DNA of 64,000 nt, from NCBI RefSeq assembly GCF_014650075.1, contig NZ_BMUG01000001.1:386710-450709 (forward strand), read 5' to 3'. Position 1 is the first letter of the stretch. Every line of letters starts with the position of its first letter. The translations under genes were made by a program, and so were the position numbers. Shown here one piece after another: positions 17,091 to 24,550 of the stretch. This DNA is from Streptomyces microflavus. GTDB taxonomy: Bacteria; Actinomycetota; Actinomycetes; Streptomycetales; Streptomycetaceae. Below the pieces are notes generated by a model. It searched no databases and was not told the origin of the DNA. It saw only the letters and a program-made list of their open reading frames with translations.

Positions 17091-18035
17091 TCAGTTGCGG
17101 CCGACGGAGACGACATTGCCGGCCTTGTTGACCACGACCCAGATCTTTCCGCTGACGTACTTCCAGGTACCGGCCGACTTGCCCTTGGTCTTCTTGCCGT
17201 TCTTCACGGTACGCGCGACCATCTCCTGGCTGATGCCCCGCTGGGCCATCCGCTGGGCGGCGTGCTTGGAGATGCTCTTGACGCCGGTGGAGAGCAGAAG
17301 GCGCCCGGCGATGATGGCGAGCGGGATGAACCACGCGGGGTCGGCGACCACGGGGTAGGCGGTGTTCGGCCCGGGGCGCACGGTCTGGACGAGCGCGCCG
17401 CCCTCGACGCGGTACTCGGTGGGCACGGCCTCGCCGTTCGCGTCCTTCGCCCAGGGCGCGTCGAAGGTGCCGAGGTAGGTGTCCCCGTGGCTGACCAGGA
17501 CGCTGCCGTCCTCCAGGTGCTCGGTCACCGCGTCGGCGGGCAGGTCGAGCGGGAAGCGGTACTCGGTCGGCGCCTGTGCGTCCCGCAGGGTGATCAGGGC
17601 CCGCACGCCGTCCCGGTTCGGCTGCACCGCGAGGTCGAAGCCCTCCTCGGCGTCGGCGTACACGACGGTCCCGCCGGTGCTGCGCGCGGCGGACGAGTGC
17701 GCCCCGCCGGGCAGCCCGAACCGCACGGTGTCCTCGCCGTAGGTGGACTCCACCGCCCCGTCGGCGGTGGCGGGAGCGGTGATCCGCGCGGTGCCCGCGT
17801 CGGCGGGCACCGCGAAGCGGGTGGCACCGCCCGCGAGCGCGGTCCCCGGGACGAGGTCCGCGGTCCCGGTGACGCGCTCCACCGCTTCGGCGGCCTGCAC
17901 GACCCGCGCGGTGGACACGCCGTCGGCCCGGGCGGCCGTCGCGGTGAGCAGTACGGCCCCAGCGGTGCAGCCGGCCACGAGTATCCGGGCGGCGCTGCGG
18001 TGACGTCGGATGGATCGATCGGTGGTGCGAGACAT
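17091..18035 (-). CDS. Secreted protein with C-terminal DUF4258 (toxin-like) domain
   Basis: A 314-residue protein with a Sec signal peptide (Arg-rich start, ILVAGCTAGAVLLTATAARA, cleavage near residue 39). A central region (about 60-240) contains FDLAVQPNRDGVRALITLRD and the TAYPVVADP element seen in many large Streptomyces secreted and polymorphic-toxin-like proteins. The last about 65 residues match DUF4258: SISKHAAQRMAQRGISQEMV, then KYVSGKIWVVVNKAGNVVS. DUF4258 belongs to the RelE/BrnT-like fold group, suggesting RNase activity; that is family knowledge, not shown here. ATG 18035 was chosen because the signal peptide starts there; the frame is open further upstream. It is followed by DUF2283, a likely immunity gene. 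Confidence 0.8.
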   Translation of the reverse strand: MSRTTDRSIRRHRSAARILVAGCTAGAVLLTATAARADGVSTARVVQAAEAVERVTGTADLVPGTALAGGATRFAVPADAGTARITAPATADGAVESTYGEDTVRFGLPGGAHSSAARSTGGTVVYADAEEGFDLAVQPNRDGVRALITLRDAQAPTEYRFPLDLPADAVTEHLEDGSVLVSHGDTYLGTFDAPWAKDANGEAVPTEYRVEGGALVQTVRPGPNTAYPVVADPAWFIPLAIIAGRLLLSTGVKSISKHAAQRMAQRGISQEMVARTVKNGKKTKGKSAGTWKYVSGKIWVVVNKAGNVVSVGRN

Positions 18036-18214
18036 GTACGTCCTTGCTGCCGGCCCGAGACCGGGCCCGTGGTGAACAACAACGCCCAGAAGCCTCGCAG
18101 CGGGCCCGCGCCCGGGGAATCCGCCGCGGGACGGTGGGCGACCCCGCCGGTCGGAGGGGGTCGCCCCGGGAAAACGGGATGCCGCGCCCCTCACCCGTCC
18201 CGCATCCTGGCTCC

Positions 18215-18820
18215 ATGAACGCCCCCGCCCTGCCGCCCCGATACGAGATCCGCGCGCTCCACACCGCCACGACCGTCACCGTCTACCAGGCCTACAGGCC
18301 CGCCATCGGGCTTCCCGCCGCGCGCGACGGGCGGTTCCCCGGCGTCTGGAAGCGGGACCGGATGACGTGGATCAAGCCCAGCTTCCTGTGGATGATGTAC
18401 CGCTGCGGGTGGGGCACCAAGGAGGGGCAGGAGGTCGTGCTCGCCGTCGAGATCGACCGGAGCGGGCTGGAGTGGGCCCTCGCGCATGCCGAACTCTCGC
18501 ACTACGTACGTGATGTGCACCCGGACGAGGCCGCCTGGAAACGCGGTCTGCGCGCCGCCCCCGCCCGGGTGCAGTGGGACCCCGAGCGCGACCTGGACCT
18601 GAACCCGCTGCCGTACCGCTCCCTGCAGTTGGGGCTGAGCGGGGAGGCCGCCCGGCGGTACGCGGACGAGTGGACCGTCTCCGTACGCGATGTCACTCCG
18701 CTCGCCCGCGAGGTGCACGCGGCGGTGCGGGCGGGGGAGCGGGAGAAGGCCGCCGCCCTGCTGCCGGTGGAGGCGCCGCTCGATCTCGCCGCGCCCCGGC
18801 CGGTGCCCGTGGGGTCCTGA
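18215..18820 (+). CDS. DUF4291 family protein
   Basis: A 201-residue soluble protein of the DUF4291 family, function unknown. Characteristic conserved stretches are VYQAYRPAIG near residue 24, TWIKPSFLWMMYRCGWGTKE near 50-70 and VQWDPERDLDLNPLPYRSLQ in the second half. The start is ATG 18215, the first Met before the conserved block; no Shine-Dalgarno is obvious. It is divergent from the secreted DUF4258 gene with about 180 nt between. The stop codon falls inside the first copy of a 42-bp tandem repeat, so the exact C-terminus may vary between strains. Confidence 0.82.
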   Translation: MNAPALPPRYEIRALHTATTVTVYQAYRPAIGLPAARDGRFPGVWKRDRMTWIKPSFLWMMYRCGWGTKEGQEVVLAVEIDRSGLEWALAHAELSHYVRDVHPDEAAWKRGLRAAPARVQWDPERDLDLNPLPYRSLQLGLSGEAARRYADEWTVSVRDVTPLAREVHAAVRAGEREKAAALLPVEAPLDLAAPRPVPVGS

Positions 18821-18893
18821 CCCGATCCCAGGGCCCCACAGCCGGTGCCCGTCGGGCCCTGACCCGATCCCAGCGCCCCGCAGCCGGTGCCCG
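18800..18893. repeat. 42-bp tandem repeat, 2.2 copies, spanning a stop codon
   Basis: Copies at 18800-18841 and 18842-18883 differ at five positions, with a third partial copy at 18884-18893. Each begins CCGGTGCCCG and contains TGACCCGATCCCAG. The DUF4291 stop (18818-18820) lies in copy 1, and copy 2 contains the same in-frame TGA. The array separates two convergent genes. Confidence 0.8.
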
Positions 18894-18906
18894 CCAGCAA
18901 CTGAGC

Positions 18907-20202
18907 TCAGGCCGCCGCCGCGGCCAGCGTCCGCGTCGCCTTGCGTACGTCCGCCAGGTACGTGACCACCTGCGGGTCCCTCCGCCACGGCTCCAACGAC
19001 CGGCCGTAGACGCGCAGATACTCCATCCCCCGCAGACTCCCCAGGCGGGTGAAGAGGCTCAGCGACTCGCGGCCCAGGTGCAGGCTCTGGGCGAGGTCGC
19101 CGTTCTGGGCGTGGGCCGAGGCCAGGACCGAGAGCCGTACGCTCCGGGAGCGGGCGAACGCGTCCGACGGCATCGGACCGGCGGCATTCCACGCGAAGGT
19201 CGCCCGGTGGTTGCCCAGGTCGCGGAAGGCCTCGGCCGCGTCGGTGATGATGCGCTGCTGGTTGAAGAACCCGATCCAGGCAGGCCCCTCACCGTCCGCG
19301 CCGCGTTCCGCCAGCCGCTCCGACTGCGCGATGCACGCGCTCGTCGACCGCTCGTCGCCCGCGCGGGCGTGCGACCGGGCCTCGATCAGCTTCGCGAACC
19401 CCGCCACGCGCGGATCGAGGGTCTGTCCGCGCCGGTACGCGCCCTGGGCCATGTCGATCGCCTCGGACGTGAAACCGCGCATCAGCGACTGCATCGCCAT
19501 GGTGGCCAGGATGTACGAGCCCAGATCGGCGTCGCCGCCCGCCCGGGCCAGCCGCAGCGCCTGGATGAAGTGGCGCTGGGCGATGCTGTGCCGGCCCGCG
19601 TCGAACGCCGTCCAGCCCGCCAGCCGCGCCATCTCCGCCGTCACCCGGAACAGATCGCGCCCCACGGCCTCCGAATAGCTGCCGCGGAGCAGCGGCGCGA
19701 CCCGTTCGTACAGGTACTCCGTGAGCGACGCCGACTTCCGGTTCGACCCGCCGAAGCGCGAGTCCCACAGCCGCGCACTGTCGGCGGCCTCCCTGAGCTC
19801 CGCGATGTGTTCCCGGTCGACCGCGGGCCCGGACTCGCGCGCCCGCGTCTCCTCCGCCGGATCGATGAGCCAGCGGCTGAACGGGGTGGCGAAGGCCGAG
19901 ACGGCGAAGGTGTGGTGGGTGAGGAACTGACGGCGGTTCACTGCGCTCCAATAGGCTGCTGCTTCGGTCACGGCGTCGTCCTGGCGCCGGGCGAACTCCA
20001 GGCCCAGCTCGCTCGCGTCGCGCTCCCCTCCCCGCATCCCGACCTCCGCGAGGGACACCGGTCTGCCCAGGGCCTCGGACAGGGAAACGCAGATGAGCCG
20101 GGGGGTCGGCCACTTCGGGACCATGCCACGGCGACACCAGTTGGCCACGGACGTATGGGTGTACCGGCCCGACTGCCCTTCGCGGGCGGCGAGTTCGTTC
20201 AC
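18907..20202 (-). CDS. HTH/TPR-type regulator
   Basis: A Streptomyces-type regulatory protein with an N-terminal HTH-like segment (RYTHTSVANWCRRGMVPKWP) and a long helical TPR-like body (about 130-430) ending in LRVYGRSLEPWRRDP. The architecture is like that of NsdA and related developmental regulators; identity with NsdA is not claimed. The start is a problem. Family relatives usually have about 15-25 residues before HRVNELAAREG, and the frame stays open far upstream, but it contains no ATG, GTG or TTG for over 100 codons. The only candidates are GTG 20202 (used here, poor Shine-Dalgarno) and ATG 20124, which would cut into the HTH. A non-canonical start or a small frameshift is possible. 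Confidence 0.75.
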   Translation of the reverse strand: MNELAAREGQSGRYTHTSVANWCRRGMVPKWPTPRLICVSLSEALGRPVSLAEVGMRGGERDASELGLEFARRQDDAVTEAAAYWSAVNRRQFLTHHTFAVSAFATPFSRWLIDPAEETRARESGPAVDREHIAELREAADSARLWDSRFGGSNRKSASLTEYLYERVAPLLRGSYSEAVGRDLFRVTAEMARLAGWTAFDAGRHSIAQRHFIQALRLARAGGDADLGSYILATMAMQSLMRGFTSEAIDMAQGAYRRGQTLDPRVAGFAKLIEARSHARAGDERSTSACIAQSERLAERGADGEGPAWIGFFNQQRIITDAAEAFRDLGNHRATFAWNAAGPMPSDAFARSRSVRLSVLASAHAQNGDLAQSLHLGRESLSLFTRLGSLRGMEYLRVYGRSLEPWRRDPQVVTYLADVRKATRTLAAAAA

Positions 20203-20324
20203 CCGGTGAGCAAGGCCCTGTGCGTACCGGTCTCCCGCGCTGTCATGAGGGGAGCGGGGACTGCCGGCCGGGACGGCCCGAAGGCAGCGCGTGTATCGGC
20301 GAATTCCGAGAAGGAGGTCCGAAA

Positions 20325-20438
20325 GTGTTCGACCTGATCCAGTTATCGGTGATTCTCTCTCCGGCGGTGACTCTGGAAGTTCACCTTCCGGTGGGATTCC
20401 TCCTCTATGTGATCTTCTTGCGCGGCTCCCGAAAATAG
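20325..20438 (+). CDS. Tiny hydrophobic ORF with perfect Shine-Dalgarno (unrecognised)
   Basis: A 37-residue predicted peptide starting VFDLIQLSVILSP, with one membrane-spanning hydrophobic stretch and a basic end (RGSRK). I recognise no family. Evidence for translation: AAGGAGGT at 20311-20318 is a full anti-16S match 6 nt before GTG 20325. The coding DNA is near 52% GC, well below its surroundings. The peptide has the positive-inside layout of small membrane proteins. It is divergent from the TPR regulator at 18907-20202, with about 120 nt between the two starts, so the two could share control. It could be a small membrane regulator, a type I toxin-like peptide or a leader. Confidence 0.5.
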   Translation: MFDLIQLSVILSPAVTLEVHLPVGFLLYVIFLRGSRK

Positions 20439-20682
20439 TTCCGCCGGGTGGCGCGGGCGGTACGGGGTGTCTCCGGTGCCCCACCCGGCAGCCGGGCTCC
20501 GGGCGGTGCCCAGGAGATCCACCGAGCCCGTTGCGCGCCCAATGTCCGCAATGGCCTTCGGAAGGGATAAGGCTCGTACCGCGTCCGGAGTACGGGGAGG
20601 GCGCACCGTACCTCTCAGGGAGGCTGCCCACCTCACCCTGGCGGCACTTCGGCCGGTGGCATCCTCCGTTTAGGGTCGAGGG

Positions 20683-23475
20683 ATGGAGACCCCTACTGTT
20701 CGATGGCGGCGCCTGCTGCCCCGCACCCCTGCCCGGTGGGCCGCGGCCGTCGCCGTGCTCGCCGTGCTCGTGGGCGGCGGCACCTGGACCGCTGTCGCCG
20801 ACGACGGCCCGCCCGCCGTGCAGCGCGAGGACCGGATGCTGCGGCCGGGCGGGGTGGAGATCGACACCTCGTACTTCACCGCCGGAGGTTCCGGTAAGCG
20901 GCCCGCCGTGCTCATCGGCCACGGCTTCGGCGGCAGCAAGAACGACGTACGGGCGCAGGCCGAGAAGCTGGCCGCCGACGGGTACGCGGTGCTGACCTGG
21001 TCGGCGCGCGGGTTCGGGAAGTCCGGCGGGGCGATCTCGCTGAACGCCCCCGACGGCGAGGTCAAGGACGTCTCCGGGCTCATCGACTGGCTCGCCGGGC
21101 GGCCCGAGGTCGAGCTGGACAAGAAGGGCGACCCCCGGGTCGGCCTCACCGGCGCCTCCTACGGCGGGGCCGTCTCCCTGCTCGCCGCCGGGTACGACCA
21201 GCGGGTCGACGCCATCGCCCCCGTGATCACGTACTGGAACCTGGCCGACGCCCTCTTCCCCGACGGGGTCTTCAAGAAGCTCTGGGCCGGGATCTTCGTC
21301 ACCTCCGGCGGCGGCTGCGAGAAGTTCGAGAAGAAGCTCTGCGAGATGTACGAGCGCGTCGCCGTCAGCGGCAAGCCCGACGCGGCCGCGACCGAGCTGC
21401 TCACCGAGCGCTCGCCGTCCGCCGTCGCCGACCGCATCAAGGTGCCCTCGCTCCTCGTCCAGGGCCAGTCCGACTCCCTCTTCCCGCTCGGCCACGCCGA
21501 CTCCATGCAGAAGGCGATCAGCGCCAACGGCGCACCCGTCTCCGTCGACTGGATCTCCGGCGGGCACGACGGCGGCGACAGCGAGACCGCGCGCGTCGAA
21601 GGGCGCGTCGGCTCCTGGTTCGACCGGTACCTGAAGGAGGAGACCGGCACCGACACCGGGCCCGCCTTCCGCGTCACCCGTACCGGAGGCATCGACTCCA
21701 CCGACGGCGCCGCCCTCAAGCGCGGTGCGAGCAGCGACACCTACCCGGGGCTGCGCAGCGGCGGCCGGGAGATCCCGCTCCGGGCGACAGGCGGAGGCGG
21801 CGCGTCCGCCGGAACCGGATCCGGAACCGAGACCGGAGCCGGAGCCGAGGCCGGAGCCGGAACCGAGGCCGAGGCCGGAGCCGGAACCGGGACCGGATCC
21901 GGAACCGCCACCAAGCCCACCGGCTCCGCCGAAACGTTCCGCAACCCGGCCGGGGCCGTGCCGCCCGCCATCTCCGCCGTACCGGGCGTCGGCGGCGGAC
22001 TCTCCCAGCTCTCCTCGCTCGGCGTCGGCCTCTCGCTCGACTTCCCGGGGCAGTTCGGCCGCTTCGAGTCGGCCCCGCTGGCCACCCCCGTCCACGTCAC
22101 CGGCACACCCACCGTCCGCGTGAACGTCAAGGAGGCCGCGGGCCAGGACGCGGTGCTCTTCGGCAAGGTGTACGACGTGTCGCCGGACGGCCGGCAGCAG
22201 GTGCTGCCCTCCCAGCTCGTCGCCCCCTACCGGATCACCCCCGACCAGCAGGGCAAGCCGATCGAGCTGGCGCTGCCCGCCGTGGACCACGAGTTCGACG
22301 CCGGGCACCGGATGCGGCTCGTCTTCTCCGCCACCGACCTCGGGTACGCGTCCCCCGCCGAACCCGCCACCTACACCGTGACCGCAGACGGACCGCTGAC
22401 CGTCCCCACCGCACCCGCCGTCGCCACCGCGGCCGCCACCCTCCCGTGGTGGACCTGGGGCCTCCCGGCCGCCGCCCTCGTCATCGCGGCCGGTCTGCTG
22501 ATCACCGCGCGCCGCCGCACCGCGACCCCGGCGCCGGACCCCGCGCTCACCGACGTACCGCTCCAGATCACCGGGCTCTCGAAGAAGTACGCGAAGTCCG
22601 TCGACCGGTACGCCGTGCGCGAGCTCTCCTTCCGGGTCGAGAAGGGCCAGGTCCTCGGGCTGCTGGGCCCCAACGGCGCGGGCAAGACGACCACCCTGCG
22701 CATGCTCATGGGGCTCATCACCCCCGACGAGGGCGAGATCCGCGTCTTCGGGCAGGCCATCCGCCCGGGAGCCCCGGTCCTCTCCCGGGTGGGCGCCTTC
22801 GTGGAAGGGGCGGGCTTCCTCCCGCACCTCTCCGGGCGCGCCAACCTCGACCTGTACTGGCAGGCCACCGGCCGCCCCGCCGAGGACGCCCACATCGAGG
22901 AGGCCCTGGAGATCGCCGGCCTCGGCGACGCGCTCGCCCGTGCCGTACGGACGTACTCCCAGGGCATGCGGCAGCGGCTCGCCATCGCCCAGGCCATGCT
23001 CGGCATGCCGGACCTGCTGATCCTCGACGAGCCGACCAACGGGCTCGACCCGCCGCAGATCCGCGAGATGCGTGACGTGATGATCCGTTACGCGGCCGGG
23101 GGCCGGACCGTCATCGTCTCCAGCCACCTCCTCTCCGAGGTCGAACAGTCCTGCACCCACCTGGTCGTCATGGACCGGGGCCGGCTCGTGCAGGCCGGTC
23201 CGGTCGCCGAGATCACCGGCTCCGGCGACATGATCCTGGTGACCGTGGCGGAGCCCGTGTCCGAGCCGCTCGCCGAGAAGGTCGCGTCCCTGCCCGGCAT
23301 CGGCTCCGCCGTCCGCACCGACGACGGCCGCGGACTCCTCGTCCGCCTCGACGGGGCCACCACCTCCCGGCTCGTCGCCGACCTCGTCCGGCTCGACGTC
23401 CCGGTCACCGGCGTCGGACCGCACCGCCGCCTGGAGGACGCCTTCCTCACCCTGATCTCCGGAGGAGCAGCATGA
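20683..23475 (+). CDS. Fusion of an extracytoplasmic alpha/beta hydrolase (S15/CocE-like) with an ABC transporter ATPase
   Basis: A 930-residue two-function protein. An N-terminal anchor or signal helix (about 18-40) is followed by an alpha/beta hydrolase (about 50-345) with nucleophile Ser159 in LTGASYGGAVSLL, a candidate Asp in LVQGQSDSLFP and a candidate His in ISGGHDGG. Then come a low-complexity Gly/Thr/Ala/Glu linker (about 375-410), an X-Pro dipeptidyl-peptidase C-terminal-like beta domain (about 415-580) and a membrane helix (about 586-608). A cytoplasmic ABC ATPase (about 625-925) has Walker A GPNGAGKT, signature YSQGMRQRL and Walker B LLILDEPT. The topology places the hydrolase outside and the ATPase inside. 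A TAGGGT -10 at 20671-20676 lies 6 nt before ATG 20683, suggesting a leaderless message. It overlaps the permease gene by 4 nt. Confidence 0.88.
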   Translation: METPTVRWRRLLPRTPARWAAAVAVLAVLVGGGTWTAVADDGPPAVQREDRMLRPGGVEIDTSYFTAGGSGKRPAVLIGHGFGGSKNDVRAQAEKLAADGYAVLTWSARGFGKSGGAISLNAPDGEVKDVSGLIDWLAGRPEVELDKKGDPRVGLTGASYGGAVSLLAAGYDQRVDAIAPVITYWNLADALFPDGVFKKLWAGIFVTSGGGCEKFEKKLCEMYERVAVSGKPDAAATELLTERSPSAVADRIKVPSLLVQGQSDSLFPLGHADSMQKAISANGAPVSVDWISGGHDGGDSETARVEGRVGSWFDRYLKEETGTDTGPAFRVTRTGGIDSTDGAALKRGASSDTYPGLRSGGREIPLRATGGGGASAGTGSGTETGAGAEAGAGTEAEAGAGTGTGSGTATKPTGSAETFRNPAGAVPPAISAVPGVGGGLSQLSSLGVGLSLDFPGQFGRFESAPLATPVHVTGTPTVRVNVKEAAGQDAVLFGKVYDVSPDGRQQVLPSQLVAPYRITPDQQGKPIELALPAVDHEFDAGHRMRLVFSATDLGYASPAEPATYTVTADGPLTVPTAPAVATAAATLPWWTWGLPAAALVIAAGLLITARRRTATPAPDPALTDVPLQITGLSKKYAKSVDRYAVRELSFRVEKGQVLGLLGPNGAGKTTTLRMLMGLITPDEGEIRVFGQAIRPGAPVLSRVGAFVEGAGFLPHLSGRANLDLYWQATGRPAEDAHIEEALEIAGLGDALARAVRTYSQGMRQRLAIAQAMLGMPDLLILDEPTNGLDPPQIREMRDVMIRYAAGGRTVIVSSHLLSEVEQSCTHLVVMDRGRLVQAGPVAEITGSGDMILVTVAEPVSEPLAEKVASLPGIGSAVRTDDGRGLLVRLDGATTSRLVADLVRLDVPVTGVGPHRRLEDAFLTLISGGAA
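21805..21912. repeat. GCCGGA/ACCGGA hexamer repeat array inside the hydrolase-ABC gene
   Basis: Imperfect 6-bp units (GCCGGA, ACCGGA, GCCGAG) are repeated about 16 times. They encode an Ala-Gly/Thr-Gly/Glu-Ala linker between the hydrolase and its beta domain. The reading frame is kept because the unit is a multiple of three. Copy number probably varies between strains. Confidence 0.8.
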
Positions 23476-24380
23476 GCGCCCCCACCCAGCCCCCCGAGGC
23501 CCGTGTGGCGGCCGAGCACCCGGAGGCAGCCGGCTACCGCGCCGGGCGCACGCTCCCCCTCCGGGTCGAGGCCATGCGGCAGCTGCGGCGCCGCCGCACC
23601 CTGCTCATGGGCGGGATCCTCGCCGCCCTCCCCTTCATCCTGATCGTCGCCTTCGCGATCGGCGGCACGCCGGACGGCGAGGACGGCGGCGGGGGCCGGG
23701 GCGGCGGCCGGATCAACCTGATGGACGTGGCGACCGAGTCCGCCGCCAACTTCGCCGCCACCTCCCTGTTCGTCTCGGCCGGCTTCCTGCTGGTGGTGCC
23801 GGTGGCCCTGTTCTGCGGGGACACCGTCGCCTCCGAGGCCAGCTGGGCCTCGCTGCGCTACCTGCTCGCCGCACCGGTGCCGCGTGTGCGGCTGCTGTGG
23901 TCCAAGCTCGTCGTCGCGCTCGGCTTCAGCCTCGCCGCGATGGTGCTGCTGCCGCTCGTCGCGCTGGCGGCGGGCACGGCGGCCTACGGGTGGGGCCCGC
24001 TGAAACTGCCCACCGGGGGAGCGCTGGCGGCCGGGGACACCGTGCCCCGCCTCGCGCTCGTCGTCGCGTTCATCTTCGTCTCCCAACTGGTCACCGCCGG
24101 GCTGGCGTTCTGGCTCTCGACAAAGACGGACGCCCCGCTCGGCGCGGTCGGCGGTGCGGTCGGCCTCACCATCGTCGGCAATGTGCTCGACGCCGTCACC
24201 GCGCTCGGCTCCTGGCGCGACTTCCTGCCCGCGCACTGGCAGTTCGCGTGGGCGGACGCGCTCCAGCCGGAGCTGGAGTGGGGCGGCATGATCAAGGGAG
24301 CGGCGATCTCGGTGACGTACGCCCTGATCCTGTTCGCTCTGGCCTTCCGCGGGTTCAGTCGTAAGGACATCGTGTCCTGA
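23472..24380 (+). CDS. ABC-2-type transporter permease
   Basis: A 302-residue membrane protein that supplies the channel for the ATPase fused to the hydrolase. A soluble N-terminus (about 45 residues) is followed by six hydrophobic segments, starting MGGILAALPFILIVAFAIGG, with a Gly-rich external loop after the first. The conserved ABC-2 stretch SEASWASLRYLLAAPVPRVR precedes the third helix. The ATG overlaps the upstream stop (ATGA), which implies translational coupling and a 1:1 complex. Whether it exports the product or substrate of the hydrolase domain is unknown. Confidence 0.9.
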   Translation: MSAPTQPPEARVAAEHPEAAGYRAGRTLPLRVEAMRQLRRRRTLLMGGILAALPFILIVAFAIGGTPDGEDGGGGRGGGRINLMDVATESAANFAATSLFVSAGFLLVVPVALFCGDTVASEASWASLRYLLAAPVPRVRLLWSKLVVALGFSLAAMVLLPLVALAAGTAAYGWGPLKLPTGGALAAGDTVPRLALVVAFIFVSQLVTAGLAFWLSTKTDAPLGAVGGAVGLTIVGNVLDAVTALGSWRDFLPAHWQFAWADALQPELEWGGMIKGAAISVTYALILFALAFRGFSRKDIVS

Positions 24381-24514
24381 ACCTGATGTTCCGTCGGTTT
24401 GCCGACCGCGAAGGCGCTCCACCGGGCCCCTGCCGGGCCTCTGTTGCCGCATCGAGATGGTTCCGCAACGCTTTCGTCGACTCCGGCGGGCGGCTTCGTA
24501 CGTCACATTCACAG

Positions 24515-24529
24515 GTGTCGGAGACACCG
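24515..24529. other. Short perfect hairpin upstream of the vWA lipoprotein gene
   Basis: GGTGTC GGA GACACC forms a 6-bp perfect stem, 21 nt before ATG 24551. It may be an operator or part of the 5' leader. No other signal was recognised in 24381-24550. Confidence 0.4.
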
Positions 24530-24550
24530 TGATGACGTGGGGGGTTACGG

